Source of the DNA: Caulobacter sp. FWC2
GTDB lineage: Bacteria; Pseudomonadota; Alphaproteobacteria; Caulobacterales; Caulobacteraceae
Length of the DNA stretch: 64,000 nucleotides
NCBI RefSeq assembly: GCF_002742625.1
Contig: NZ_PEBF01000001.1
Location: 2,976,001 to 3,040,000 of the forward strand
Direction: 5' to 3'
Shown here in pieces: positions 1-9,090 of this stretch (positions within the stretch are counted from its first letter, which is position 1; every line of letters begins with the position of its first letter). The position numbers and the translations under genes were made by a program. Under the pieces are notes generated by a model. The model saw nothing but the letters and a program-made list of their open reading frames with translations, was not told where the DNA came from and did no database searches.

Positions 1-70
1 CCCAGTCCTTGGTCTTGGCCTTGCCCGACTGCATGGCGTTCTTGGCGGGGCGATAGATGCGGGCCAGCAT
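1..70 (-). CDS. NDUFS4-like complex I accessory subunit (5' part only)
   Basis: Only the first 23 codons are present; the rest lies beyond the left edge. They read MLARIYRPAKNAMQSGKAKT followed by KDW, the typical opening of the bacterial 'ETC complex I subunit conserved region' family related to mitochondrial NDUFS4. In alphaproteobacteria these small soluble proteins attach to the peripheral arm of NADH:ubiquinone oxidoreductase. The ATG is at 68-70. A tRNA-Pro gene lies about 40 bp upstream on the same strand. The family call rests on a short peptide. Confidence 0.7.
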   Translation of the reverse strand, partial: MLARIYRPAKNAMQSGKAKTKDW

Positions 71-110
71 GGACCTCTCCCAGAGTACCTTACCGAGAAT
101 ACCTTGCCGA

Positions 111-187
111 TGGTCGGAGCGGCAGGATTTGAACCTGCGACATCCTGGTCCCAAACCAGGCGCGCTACCAGACTGCGCTACGCTCCG
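111..187 (-). tRNA. tRNA-Pro (anticodon TGG)
   Basis: A 77-nt cloverleaf can be drawn on the minus strand. The acceptor arm CGGAGCG pairs with CGCTCCG, with discriminator A and an encoded CCA (111-113). The anticodon stem CCTGG/CCAGG encloses loop TTTGGGA, giving anticodon TGG. The T-arm has the standard GTTCAAATC loop. A second, different proline tRNA (GGG) is at 17512-17588. Confidence 0.97.
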
Positions 188-252
188 AAACATCGGCAGG
201 CGCGTGCTCTACAGGGGTTCGATGCGCGGATCAACGATCCGAACGCCCCAAT

Positions 253-741
253 TCACCCCTTCGGGAAGATTCGATGCATAACCCGGTCGCCAGGCAGGAT
301 GCCCAACTGCGCCGCGCGACCGCCCGCCAGCTCCAGAACGCCCAGCACTAGGCCGCCGGAGGCCAGCGGCGTCTCGTCGTGCGGACGGGCGTTGCGGGCG
401 ATCGACAGGATCTTGCCGTTCGGCGCGATGTAGATGATGTCGAGCGGAATCAGGGTGTTCTTCATCCAGTAGGCCACGCGTTGCGGCTTGGCGTAGGTGA
501 AGAGCATCCCGTGGTCTGGGGCCAGGCTCTTGCGGAACATCAGCCCCCGCTCCTGCTGGGCGCGGGTTGCGGCGATCTCCACCTGGAAGCTCTGGCGACC
601 ACGCATGGTGACGATCTCGACCGTCTCCAGCTTGCCGCCAGCCGACTTGCCCTGAGGCGCGGCCCTGGCGCTGGCGCCCGCGCCGACGCCAAGCATCAAC
701 CCGGCCAGCAGCGCCCGCCTTCCGATCATCCGTTCCGCCAC
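253..741 (-). CDS. DUF192 family exported protein
   Basis: A 162-residue protein with an N-terminal signal-like segment (RRALLAGLMLGVGAGASARA, about residues 8-27) followed by a DUF192 domain. Diagnostic stretches are the RAQQERGLMFRKSL region, GMLFTY, VAYWMKNTLIPLDIIYI and the LELAGG..LGI..GD ending. DUF192 proteins are small beta-rich proteins, mostly secreted or periplasmic, of unproven function. The first codon is GTG at 741, with GAGG six bases upstream; an in-frame ATG four codons later is the alternative. It sits 89 bp downstream of the cold-shock gene on the same strand. Confidence 0.85.
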   Translation of the reverse strand: MAERMIGRRALLAGLMLGVGAGASARAAPQGKSAGGKLETVEIVTMRGRQSFQVEIAATRAQQERGLMFRKSLAPDHGMLFTYAKPQRVAYWMKNTLIPLDIIYIAPNGKILSIARNARPHDETPLASGGLVLGVLELAGGRAAQLGILPGDRVMHRIFPKG

Positions 742-830
742 GCATCACCTCGGTGAAAGCCAATCTCGACCGAGACTAGCCTTCCCCCAGAGATCGAGGA
801 AGCGAGATGGCGAAAGCGAGGCGGCGAAAG

Positions 831-1421
831 TCAGGCGTCGCCGGCGGTGATTTCCGCGACCACCAAGCCTTTGGGCCCGCGCGCGAACCGCACCAGGACG
901 TCGTCGCCCGGCTGCAGATCCTCGAGCCCCCCCCTGCGGAGCGTCTCGATATGCACGAAGATGTCGCCCGGCTCGGCGTCACGAATGACGAAGCCGTAGC
1001 CCTTGGTGCGGTTGAACCACTTGACCTTGGCGTGCTCGGCCGGCCCCTCGGGCTCCAGGGCGTGACGCCCGTGGCCTTCCCGCATCGGATCGCGGCGCGG
1101 CGGCCCCTCGGCGAACGTTCGCCTCTGCCGCTCAAGCGGCGCGGCGGCGCTGCTTTCGTCAAGATTGACGACCTCGCACACTTGCCAGCCTTTCGGCCTT
1201 CGCACCACGTCACACACGATCACCGCCCCCTCCATGGCGGTTTCGCGGCCGCAGTTACGCAGCGATGTCACATGTAGAAGCACGTCCTTGAGCCCGGTTT
1301 GGCCCGGATCATCCGGTACGATGAACCCGTAACCCTTGCCGGCGTCGAACCACTTCACCTTACCGCTGATGCGCACGAACTCTTCGTGCGCCGCAGCGTC
1401 CTCAAAATCGAAACCAGACAT
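831..1421 (-). CDS. Cold-shock protein with two cold-shock domains
   Basis: A 196-residue protein made of two cold-shock domains joined by a charged linker. The first (about 18-82) has [15 protein letters not shown] and the second (about 130-195) has [15 protein letters not shown] plus DIFVHIETL, so both carry the RNP1 (KGYGFV/I) and RNP2-like nucleic-acid binding motifs. Such proteins bind single-stranded RNA or DNA and act as RNA chaperones. Caulobacter is known to have double-domain members (CspC, CspD) besides single-domain CspA/B; I cannot tell which this is. The start ATG is preceded by a purine-rich AGGGGTGGG. Confidence 0.92.
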   Translation of the reverse strand: MSGFDFEDAAAHEEFVRISGKVKWFDAGKGYGFIVPDDPGQTGLKDVLLHVTSLRNCGRETAMEGAVIVCDVVRRPKGWQVCEVVNLDESSAAAPLERQRRTFAEGPPRRDPMREGHGRHALEPEGPAEHAKVKWFNRTKGYGFVIRDAEPGDIFVHIETLRRGGLEDLQPGDDVLVRFARGPKGLVVAEITAGDA

Positions 1422-1593
1422 CCCACCCCTCTGGCTCGCCCAATCAGCCCATCGGAGCGAGCACTACAAGAACAGTGTTCTCGCGTGAGGAGAGCCGTCA
1501 ATGACGAATTCACGTCAAAACGGCGCTCATAGGCGAACCGCGACATTTCGTCGCAGAAACACCACAGAAACAATTCTGAAATACAGCCGAAGG

Positions 1594-1668
1594 TGGCAGT
1601 CCCTAGGGGAGTCGAACCCCTCTCTCCAGATTGAAAATCTGGCGTCCTAACCGATAGACGAAGGGACC
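1594..1668 (-). tRNA. tRNA-Glu (anticodon TTC), copy 1
   Basis: A 75-nt cloverleaf on the minus strand. Acceptor GGTCCCT pairs with AGGGACT (first pair G:T), discriminator G, encoded CCA. The anticodon stem CCAGA/TCTGG with loop TTTTCAA gives TTC. The T-arm is AGGGG-TTCGACT-CCCCT. The whole body is identical to the second copy at 1715-1789, 46 bp away. Confidence 0.97.
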
Positions 1669-1714
1669 ACGTCGCCGCCGAAGCGGAACACAGCCGAAAT
1701 ATAGCCTCGCGGGG

Positions 1715-1789
1715 TGGCAGTCCCTAGGGGAGTCGAACCCCTCTCTCCAGATTGAAAATCTGGCGTCCTAACCGATAGACGAAGGGACC
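1715..1789 (-). tRNA. tRNA-Glu (anticodon TTC), copy 2
   Basis: Identical in sequence to the tRNA-Glu at 1594-1668, same strand, with the same TTTTCAA anticodon loop and encoded CCA. The two copies are separated by a 46-bp spacer and could be co-transcribed, with this copy first. It follows the end of recJ by about 100 bp. Confidence 0.97.
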
Positions 1790-1890
1790 ACGGCCCCGCG
1801 AGGAAGCGGGTGTATAGCCGCGACCTTAGGGGTGCGCAAGCGGGCGAAAGTCATTTTTTCGGTCCGCCCACACCGCCTGCGTCAAGGCGG

Positions 1891-3720
1891 CTAATCCGAG
1901 TACCTTGCGCGAGGATCGTGAGCGTCCTCGATCTCCAGCTGGACGCCATTGCGGCCCATGTAATCGTCCGGCTTCAGCTTGCCGACCACATCCAGCGCGC
2001 CGCCGCCGGCCAGCAGGCGCTGGCCCAGCGGTGTCTCGGCGCTGCGCCAGCTGATGGCCTTGATGCGGTCGCCGGTCGGACCGACGAGGTCCATGCGGAC
2101 ATGCCCCCCCTTCAGGGCCGAGACGCGGTCGGGCCGCACCTGGGTGAGCGCGAACATCGGCTCTGGATTGCCGGGTCCGAACGGCGCCAAGCGCTGGAAG
2201 TCATCGAGCAGCGCCCGATTCGCCGCGCGCGGCTGCACCAGGGCGTCGATCTCGACCGATTCGATTCCCACGGCCTCCATCTCTCCGGCCAGCCGCTCTT
2301 CCAGGAAGGCGCGGAACTCGGGAATCATCTCGGGACGGATCGACAGACCGGCCGCCATGGCGTGGCCGCCGCCGGCCATCAGCAGGCCGGCCTCGAAAGC
2401 GGCCTGGATAGCGCGCCCCAGATTGACGCCGGGCTGCGAGCGGCCGGAGCCCTTGCCGACATTGGCGGCGCGGTCGATGCCGATGACCACCACCGGCTTG
2501 CGATAGCGCTCGCGCAGGCGACCGGCGACGATGCCGATGACGCCGGGATGCCAGTCTTCGCCGGCCACAACGATCACCGGCGCTTCGGTGTTGAAATTGC
2601 CGCGCTCCAGAACGGCGGCGGCCTCTTCGACCACGGCGGCCTCGACGGCCTTGCGCTCGGTGTTGAGGCCGTCCAGCTCCTCGGCCAGGGCCGCAGCCTC
2701 CAGCGGATCGTCGGTCGACAGCAGCATGGCGCCAAGGTCCGAACGCCCGATACGCCCACCGGCGTTGATGCGCGGCCCCAGGATGAAGCCGGCGTGGAAC
2801 ACGGACGGTTCGCCCGAGCCCTTGCCGACCTCGAACAAGGCCTTCAGTCCGGGATTGGCCCAGGCGCCCATGGTCCGCAGGCCCAGCGCCGTCAGGGCGC
2901 GGTTGAAGCCGACCAGCTGGGTGACGTCGCAGACCTCGCCCAGGGCCACAAGGTCGAGCCATTGGCGCAGGTCCGGCTGCGGCCGCTCGTCGGTGAATAG
3001 ACCGCGCTTGCGGGCCTCGCGGTTCAAGGCGGCCAGCAACACGAAGGTGACCCCGGCGGCGGCCAGAACCCCCTGCCCGCTCTGACAGCCCGGACGGTTG
3101 GGATTGACCACGGCGGCGGCGGCCGGCGGGTCCTCGCGCATCAGGTGGTGGTCGATGACCACGACCTCCAGGCCGATCTCGCCGGCGCTGGCGATGGCGT
3201 CATAGGCCGCCGCCCCGCAATCCAGGGTCACGACCAGTTCGGCCCCGCCATCGCGGATCGTCTTGAACGCCGCCGGGCTTGGGCCGTATCCCTCGGTTAG
3301 TCGGTCGGGAATGTAGATGGGCAGTTCGACGCCCATATAGCGGAACCAGCGAACCAGTTGCGCGGCGCTGGTGGCCCCGTCGACATCATAGTCGGCGAAG
3401 ACCATGGTCGGCCGGCCCTGCTCCAGAGCGTCGATCAGGATCTCGGCAGCCCGGTCCATGTCGGTGAAGCTGGACGGATCGGGGAACAGCGCCTTCAGGG
3501 TCGGACGCAGATAGTGCTCGGCCTGCTCCAGCGAGACGCCGCGCGAGGCCAGGGCCCTAGCCAGCGGCTCGGTCAGGCCGTGCCGCTGCTGGATGTCGCG
3601 CACCACGGCCATGTCGGCCGGCCGCTCGCGCCAGGCGCGGCCGCTCAGCGAGCGTTCGACGCCCAGGAAGGCGCTGGGCAAGGCGCTGGCGGAAATATCG
3701 GTGACACCATCGGCAGGCAT
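1891..3720 (-). CDS. recJ: Single-stranded-DNA-specific exonuclease RecJ
   Basis: A 609-residue DHH-superfamily protein that degrades single-stranded DNA 5'->3' in RecF-pathway and mismatch repair. Visible motifs are FADYDVDGATSA (metal-binding aspartates at about 110 and 112), VTLDCGA (about 164-170) and VVIDHH (about 188-192), followed by the DHHA1 region with GG(G)HAMAAG and the C-terminal OB-like domain. The ATG at 3718-3720 (MPADGVTDIS) is taken as start; ATGs at 3756 and 3831 extend the frame by up to 37 residues that look unlike RecJ. It is the last gene of the minus-strand run alaC-hom-glpX-fbp-recJ. Confidence 0.95.
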   Translation of the reverse strand: MPADGVTDISASALPSAFLGVERSLSGRAWRERPADMAVVRDIQQRHGLTEPLARALASRGVSLEQAEHYLRPTLKALFPDPSSFTDMDRAAEILIDALEQGRPTMVFADYDVDGATSAAQLVRWFRYMGVELPIYIPDRLTEGYGPSPAAFKTIRDGGAELVVTLDCGAAAYDAIASAGEIGLEVVVIDHHLMREDPPAAAAVVNPNRPGCQSGQGVLAAAGVTFVLLAALNREARKRGLFTDERPQPDLRQWLDLVALGEVCDVTQLVGFNRALTALGLRTMGAWANPGLKALFEVGKGSGEPSVFHAGFILGPRINAGGRIGRSDLGAMLLSTDDPLEAAALAEELDGLNTERKAVEAAVVEEAAAVLERGNFNTEAPVIVVAGEDWHPGVIGIVAGRLRERYRKPVVVIGIDRAANVGKGSGRSQPGVNLGRAIQAAFEAGLLMAGGGHAMAAGLSIRPEMIPEFRAFLEERLAGEMEAVGIESVEIDALVQPRAANRALLDDFQRLAPFGPGNPEPMFALTQVRPDRVSALKGGHVRMDLVGPTGDRIKAISWRSAETPLGQRLLAGGGALDVVGKLKPDDYMGRNGVQLEIEDAHDPRARYSD

Positions 3721-3846
3721 CGCTGGAGAGTAGCTGGTCACTTGGATTCGGACCATGCGGCGCCGAGACGACAGTCCCGGACGTGGGGAGTCTTTGCTTG
3801 GCGCGCGATGGCCGCCGAAACCGGCGACCACTTTCGGCTATCGCGC

Positions 3847-4824
3847 TTAGCCGGCCTGAACCTCGCGACGGACCGCCTCGACCTCGTTGGCCGAACCCAG
3901 CACCACGGGCACGCGCTGGTGCAGCTTGGTCGGCTGGATGTCGAGAATATCCGTGACACCCTCGATCGACTTGCCGCCCGCCCGCTCAATCAGCAGGCTC
4001 ATCGGGTTGGCCTCGTACATCAGGCGCAGCTTGCCGGGCTTGGCCGGCTCGCGAGCGTCCCACGGGTACATGAAGATCCCGCCGCGCATCAGGATGCGGT
4101 GGACGTCGGCGACCATCGAGGCCACCCAGCGCATGTTGAAATTCTTGCCCCGCGGGCCATCCTTGCCGGCCAGGCAACCGTCGATGTAGCGGCGCACGGG
4201 CGGCGCCCAGTGGCGTTGGTTGGACATGTTGATCGCGAACTCGGCCGTGTCGGCCTTGATCGCCAGGTTCGGGTGGGTCAGCAGCCACTGGCCGTCGGCG
4301 CTCAGCGTGAAGCCATCGACGCCGTCCGACAGGGTCAGGACCAGCATGGTCTGCGGGCCGTAGACGGCGTAGCCGGCCGCGACCTGATTTCTGCCCGACT
4401 GCAGGAAGTCGGCCTCGGTCGGCGCATGGCCGCCGGGCGCGGGCAACACCGAAAAGATCGTCCCGACCGAGACGTTGACGTCGATGTTGCTGGAGCCGTC
4501 CAGCGGGTCGAAGGTCACCAGATAGCCGCCCACACGGCCGGTCGGCTCGACCTCTTCCAGTTCTTCCGAGGCCAGGCCAGCGACGGCGGCGCAGGCTTTC
4601 AGGGCGTCGCTCAACATGTCGTTGGTGATGACGTCGAGCTTCTTCTGCTCCTCGTCCTGGACATTGGTGCTGCCGGCCGCGCCCAGGCTGCCCGACAGGG
4701 CGCCGCTGGCGACGACCCGGCTGATCTCCGCACAGGTCTTGGAGATCGTCAGGACGACGTCCTTGAGGGCGGCGTCGGCCGGCTCGGCCGCGAGCCGGGC
4801 GGCCAGGTCGACAAAGGCAGTCAT
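3847..4824 (-). CDS. fbp: Fructose-1,6-bisphosphatase, class I
   Basis: A 325-residue class I FBPase, hydrolysing fructose-1,6-bisphosphate to fructose-6-phosphate in gluconeogenesis. The metal-binding core [14 protein letters not shown] lies at about 104-117, with acidic metal ligands in ASEELEEVE (about 85-93), and the sugar-phosphate region ...[14 protein letters not shown] is near the C-terminus. Length fits the family (about 330). It follows glpX, a non-homologous class II FBPase, after 63 bp, so two enzymes for the same step are encoded side by side. Confidence 0.96.
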   Translation of the reverse strand: MTAFVDLAARLAAEPADAALKDVVLTISKTCAEISRVVASGALSGSLGAAGSTNVQDEEQKKLDVITNDMLSDALKACAAVAGLASEELEEVEPTGRVGGYLVTFDPLDGSSNIDVNVSVGTIFSVLPAPGGHAPTEADFLQSGRNQVAAGYAVYGPQTMLVLTLSDGVDGFTLSADGQWLLTHPNLAIKADTAEFAINMSNQRHWAPPVRRYIDGCLAGKDGPRGKNFNMRWVASMVADVHRILMRGGIFMYPWDAREPAKPGKLRLMYEANPMSLLIERAGGKSIEGVTDILDIQPTKLHQRVPVVLGSANEVEAVRREVQAG

Positions 4825-4887
4825 CTATAATCCTCGAAACCGAAAGCAGAGCGGTCGCCTCTACACGGCGGCCGTGACAGGAAGATC

Positions 4888-5841
4888 CTAGACCTTCCGC
4901 TTCATGCGAACCTCGCGGACCGTGCCCGTCGAGGAGTTCATAACCAGGGTATGGGTGTGGACGCAGCCATCGCGGAAGACGACGCCGTCCAGCAGTCCGC
5001 CGCGGGTCACGCCGGTGGCGGCGAAGATCGCCTCGTCCCGGACGATCTCATGCAGGTCGTACTTCTTGTCGAGTTCGGTGATGCCCCACTTGGAGGCGCG
5101 CGCCCGCTCGTCGTTGTTGCGGAACAACAGGCGTCCCTGGAATTGGCCGCCGACGCACTTCAACGCCGCGCAGGCCAACACGCCTTCCGGCGCGCCGCCC
5201 GAGCCCAGATAGAGGTCGATACCGGTCGAAGGATCGGTGGTGTTGATCACCCCAGCCACGTCGCCGTCCGTAATCAGATGGATGCGGGCGCCGGCGGCCC
5301 GGACTTTGGCAATGATGTCGGCGTGACGCGGACGATCCAGCACGCAGACGGTGATCTCGGTCTCGGCCACGCCCTTGGCGTCGGCGATGGCCTTGATGTT
5401 CTCGGCTGGCGAGCGGTCCAGGTCGATCACCCCGGCGGGCAGGCCCGGACCGCAGGCGATCTTGTCCATATAGGTGTCGGGCGCGTTCAGCAGCGTCCCC
5501 TTCGGCGCCCAGGCCATCACCGTCAGGGCGTTAGGCTGGGCCTTGGCCGCCAGGGTCGTGCCTTCCAGCGGATCCAGGGCGATGTCGACCTTGGGGCCTT
5601 TGCCCGTACCGACCTTCTCGCCGATGTACAGCATTGGCGCTTCGTCGCGCTCACCTTCGCCAATGACGATCTCGCCATCGATATCCAGCGTGTTCAAGGC
5701 GTTGCGCATCGCGTCGACGGCGGCCTGGTCGGCGGCCATCTCGTCGCCACGACCAAGCATCGTCCACGAGGCGATGGCGGCGGCTTCGGTTACGCGAACG
5801 GCGTCCAGGACCAGCGAGCGGTCCAGGGTGTTCGAACTCAT
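4888..5841 (-). CDS. glpX: Fructose-1,6-bisphosphatase, class II (GlpX)
   Basis: A 317-residue class II FBPase of the lithium-sensitive phosphatase fold. Motifs are GEGERDEAPML (61-71, Glu/Asp metal ligands), DIALDPLEGTT (86-96), and YLGSGGAPEGVLACAALKC (phosphate/substrate loop). It does the same reaction as fbp and may also hydrolyse sedoheptulose-1,7-bisphosphate in some bacteria. It lies between hom (77 bp upstream) and fbp (63 bp downstream), all minus strand. Confidence 0.95.
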   Translation of the reverse strand: MSSNTLDRSLVLDAVRVTEAAAIASWTMLGRGDEMAADQAAVDAMRNALNTLDIDGEIVIGEGERDEAPMLYIGEKVGTGKGPKVDIALDPLEGTTLAAKAQPNALTVMAWAPKGTLLNAPDTYMDKIACGPGLPAGVIDLDRSPAENIKAIADAKGVAETEITVCVLDRPRHADIIAKVRAAGARIHLITDGDVAGVINTTDPSTGIDLYLGSGGAPEGVLACAALKCVGGQFQGRLLFRNNDERARASKWGITELDKKYDLHEIVRDEAIFAATGVTRGGLLDGVVFRDGCVHTHTLVMNSSTGTVREVRMKRKV

Positions 5842-5917
5842 CCGTCTCTCCCGACCGCCCCGAAAGAAGGCGGCCTTGTTCCCAATGTCGCCTTCAACGC
5901 CGAGTTTTCTCGGTCGT

Positions 5918-7207
5918 CTAGATGCGCGCGACGCGCAGGAGGCGGGGACGCTCTAGCACGGTATCGAGCTTTTCGATGCGGCTAATCGCGTCCAGAAGTT
6001 TCGATTCCGGCGTCGCATGGGTAACGAGCACGATCGGCACGCCACCTGCGCCTTCGACGGGCTTTTGCAGGAAGCTGTCGATCGAAACGCCGCATTCGGC
6101 CAGGGTTTCGGAGATGGCGGCGATCACGCCCGGCTGGTCCTTAACCATCACGCGCAGATAGGCCTTACCCACCGCGCGGGCCGGATCGATGGCGATGAAC
6201 GGGGCCAGATCGCCGGCCGGAGCCTGGAACACGGGGCGCACGGCCTTGGTCATCACGTCGGCGATGTCGGCGGCGACTGCGGCGGCTGTCGGACCCGCGC
6301 CCGCGCCCGGCCCCTGGATGAAGATCCGGCCGATGCGCTTGCCCTCGATGAACAGCGCGTTGAGCGCGCCGCCCGCCTGAGCCAGCGGGTGCTCCAGCGG
6401 GGTCAGCGACGGATGCACCTTCACGGCCACGCCATCGTCGGTCTTGGCGGCGCTGGCGACCAGCTTGATGCGGTAGCCCAGATCCTTGGCCAGCTTGATG
6501 TCGAGCAGTTCGACATCGCTGATGCCCTCGATCTCGGCGGCCGCAAAGTTCGGGGCGCAGCCAAAGGCCAGGGCGGCCAGGATGCTGATCTTGTGACCGG
6601 CGTCGAAACCGCCGACATCGGTGGTCGGATCGGCCTCGGCATAGCCCAGGCCCTGGGCTTCGCGCAGCACGTCGGCGAACGAACGGCCCGTCTTCTCCAT
6701 CTCGGTGAGGATGAAGTTGCAGGTGCCATTGAGGATGCCCGCCACCGAGACCACGTCGTCGCCGACCATGGCCTCGCGCAGCATCTTCACCGCCGGGGTG
6801 CCGCCCATCACGGCGGCCTCGAACAGCAGCGGCACGACCTGGGATTCAGCCAGGGCGGCCAGTTCGGCGCCGTGCACGGCGATAAGCGCCTTGTTGGCGG
6901 TTACCACCGGCTTGCCGGCCTTCAGGGCGGTTTCGACCGCGACCTTGGCCGGGCCGTCGCTGCCGCCGACCAGCTCGACGAACAGATCGATATCCGGAGA
7001 GCCTGCCAGGGCCACCGGATCATCGAACCAGGCCAGGTTCGAGATGTCGACCGTGCGCGCCCGCGACTTGTTGCGGGCCGAGACGGCGGTGATCACCGCC
7101 CGGTCGCCGGCCGGCGCGAAATCCGGGCGCTCGGCCAGGAACTGCAGCAGGCCGCCGCCGACGGTGCCCAGGCCCGCGACGCCGATGCGCCAGGTCTTCT
7201 TCGTCAT
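5918..7207 (-). CDS. hom: Homoserine dehydrogenase
   Basis: A 429-residue monofunctional homoserine dehydrogenase, reducing aspartate semialdehyde to homoserine on the way to threonine and methionine. An N-terminal nucleotide-binding loop (GVAGLGTVGGGLL, about 9-21) is followed by TANKALIA, the catalytic core with GILNGTCNFILTEM and GLGYAEADPTTDVGGFDAGHK, and a C-terminal ACT domain (YLRVMVKDQPGVIAAI...) that usually gives threonine feedback. It starts 30 bp after alaC, so the two probably share a transcript. Confidence 0.96.
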   Translation of the reverse strand: MTKKTWRIGVAGLGTVGGGLLQFLAERPDFAPAGDRAVITAVSARNKSRARTVDISNLAWFDDPVALAGSPDIDLFVELVGGSDGPAKVAVETALKAGKPVVTANKALIAVHGAELAALAESQVVPLLFEAAVMGGTPAVKMLREAMVGDDVVSVAGILNGTCNFILTEMEKTGRSFADVLREAQGLGYAEADPTTDVGGFDAGHKISILAALAFGCAPNFAAAEIEGISDVELLDIKLAKDLGYRIKLVASAAKTDDGVAVKVHPSLTPLEHPLAQAGGALNALFIEGKRIGRIFIQGPGAGAGPTAAAVAADIADVMTKAVRPVFQAPAGDLAPFIAIDPARAVGKAYLRVMVKDQPGVIAAISETLAECGVSIDSFLQKPVEGAGGVPIVLVTHATPESKLLDAISRIEKLDTVLERPRLLRVARI

Positions 7208-7237
7208 CTTAGAATCCTTGGAGGCAGAACCGGCCCT

Positions 7238-8458
7238 TTAGGCCTGTTCCATCTTGTTGTGGGCCTTGGCCAGGATGGAGTCAGCGTTGGCGATGAATTT
7301 CTTCACGTTGCGCGCGGCCTGGCGGATGCGGTGCTCGTTCTCGACCAGACCGATCCGCACATAGCCCTCGCCGTACTCGCCAAAGCCGATGCCGGGGGCG
7401 ACGGCGACGCCGGCCTCCTCGATCAGCAGGCGCGAGAACAGCATCGAGCCGGCCTCGCGATAGGCCTCGGGGATCTTGGCCCAGGCGAACATCGAGGCCG
7501 GCGGATTGGGGATGTCCCAGCCCGCGCCCTTCATCGACTTGATCAGGGTGTCGCGACGGCTCTTGTAGATCCCCCGGATCTCATCGACGCAGTCCTGCGG
7601 ACCGTTCAGCGCGGCGGCCGCGGCCACCTGCACCGGCGTGTAGGCGCCGTAGTCGAGATACGACTTCACGCGCGCCAGGGCCGCGCAGATGCGCGCGTTG
7701 CCGACCACCATGCCCACGCGCCAGCCGGCCATGGCGTAGGTCTTCGACAGCGAATTGACCTCGACCGCGATGTCCTTGGCGCCGTCGACCTGCAGGATCG
7801 ACGGCGGCGGGTTGTTGTCGAAATAGATCTCGCCATAGGCGACGTCGCTGATCACCAGCAGATCGTGCTTCTTCGCCAGAGCGACGGCGTCCTTGTAGAA
7901 GTCGAGATCCACCCACTGCGCGGTCGGGTTCGACGGATAGGACAGGATCAGCACGGAGGGCGGCGGCACCGAGTGCTTCACCGCGCGGCTGATATTGGAG
8001 AGGTACTCTTCCGGCGACAGGGCCGGCACGTGGCGGATGATGCCGCCAGCCATGATGAAGCCGAAGGCGTGGATCGGATAGGCTGGGTTCGGGCAGATGA
8101 TCACGTCGCCCGGACCGGTCAGGGCCTGGGCCAGGTTGGCGAAGCCTTCCTTCGACCCGAGCGTAGCGATCACCTCGGTGTCGGGGTTCAGCTTCACGCC
8201 GAAGCGACGGCCGTAGTAGCCGGCCATGGCCTTGCGCAGGCCGGGTATGCCCTTGGAGGCCGAATAGCGCCCCGCCTTGGGGTCGCGCGCGGTCTCGATA
8301 AGCTTGTCGACGATATGCTGGGGCGTGGGCATGTCCGGATTGCCCATGCCGAAGTCGATGATGTCGGTCCCCTCGGCGCGGAGGCGCGCCTTGATCTTGT
8401 TGACCTCTTCGAAGACGTACGGCGGCAGGCGGCGGATACGGTGAAAATCGGTGCTCAT
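7238..8458 (-). CDS. alaC: AlaC-like PLP aminotransferase
   Basis: A 406-residue fold-type I aminotransferase. The Schiff-base lysine is in SLSKTYAMAGWRVGM (K239), preceded by ISDVAYGEIYFD (PLP ring Asp/Tyr) and SYPSNPTAQWVD. The sequence resembles the AlaC/YfdZ group (glutamate-pyruvate aminotransferase), often found next to hom; older annotations call it aspartate aminotransferase, and LL-diaminopimelate aminotransferase is a related possibility. The ATG at 8456-8458 (MSTDFHRIRRLPPY) is the family-like start; an upstream in-frame ATG at 8545 adds 29 unconvincing residues. The gene leads the alaC-hom run. Confidence 0.82.
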   Translation of the reverse strand: MSTDFHRIRRLPPYVFEEVNKIKARLRAEGTDIIDFGMGNPDMPTPQHIVDKLIETARDPKAGRYSASKGIPGLRKAMAGYYGRRFGVKLNPDTEVIATLGSKEGFANLAQALTGPGDVIICPNPAYPIHAFGFIMAGGIIRHVPALSPEEYLSNISRAVKHSVPPPSVLILSYPSNPTAQWVDLDFYKDAVALAKKHDLLVISDVAYGEIYFDNNPPPSILQVDGAKDIAVEVNSLSKTYAMAGWRVGMVVGNARICAALARVKSYLDYGAYTPVQVAAAAALNGPQDCVDEIRGIYKSRRDTLIKSMKGAGWDIPNPPASMFAWAKIPEAYREAGSMLFSRLLIEEAGVAVAPGIGFGEYGEGYVRIGLVENEHRIRQAARNVKKFIANADSILAKAHNKMEQA

Positions 8459-8567
8459 GAGGGCTCTGTGCGCCGCTTCGGCGCTCTGGGAGCTGAAAGT
8501 CGGGCATGGATAGACCCCGAGCGGGGCCGCGCCAAGCCAGTTCAAGGAAGATTATGCCTCCGTCGCC

Positions 8568-9008
8568 CTATTTGGGCTGGGACGGAGGCGCGCTAGCTCG
8601 GCCGCGTGCGTCACGGGCGAAGGCTTCGGTCGCCGCGCGGTCGGCGTCGGTCGGGGCTTCGAAGGCCGGCGGCTTGGCGTCGCGACGGGCCTTGGACGCG
8701 TAGGTTTCGCTGTCCTTGAGTTCCCAGGTGCTGGGCGCGGTGGCCGCAGTCAGGGCGTCGCCGGCGCGTTGCTGCTGCACCACAGCCGCGCGGACCTGGT
8801 CGGCGGTCGGGACGTCGGTGGGGATCGCCGGGATGTCCGAGAACTTGCGGCGCTCGCCCTTGGCCTTGGCCGCAGCGGTGGCGCGGGCGGCGACCGGCGA
8901 GCTGGGATCGACCTTGGCGGTCGAGAACGGCGTCGCGCACGCGGCTACGCCAGCCGTCAGGCCGACGATCAGAGCAACACTTACGATTTTGCGGGTTTCG
9001 CCGTTCAT
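8568..9008 (-). CDS. Small predicted lipoprotein, function unknown
   Basis: A 146-residue protein. A basic start (MNGETRK) and hydrophobic stretch end in a lipobox-like GVAAC with Cys about 23, so it is probably a lipoprotein. The mature part is Ala-, Asp- and Lys-rich, with the segment RRKFSDIPAIPTDVPTADQV and no catalytic motif I recognise. Proteins with this 'IP..PTD.R' theme are found as lipoproteins in Caulobacterales; no function is claimed. It is divergent from phaC across an 82-bp gap. Confidence 0.7.
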   Translation of the reverse strand: MNGETRKIVSVALIVGLTAGVAACATPFSTAKVDPSSPVAARATAAAKAKGERRKFSDIPAIPTDVPTADQVRAAVVQQQRAGDALTAATAPSTWELKDSETYASKARRDAKPPAFEAPTDADRAATEAFARDARGRASAPPSQPK

Positions 9009-9090
9009 TGGTTCTGGTCTTATGCGATGATCGCGACGAGCGAAAGGCGTTCGACGCTGCTTTTCGCGAACACAACAGGCGGAGGAACTC

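Noticed and set aside
1810..3000. 396-codon open frame opposite recJ, and similar long antisense frames opposite hom, hppA, glyS and others
   Set aside because: Low-complexity Gly/Ala/Arg/His-rich translations that mirror real genes with clear motifs; typical shadow frames of GC-rich coding DNA.
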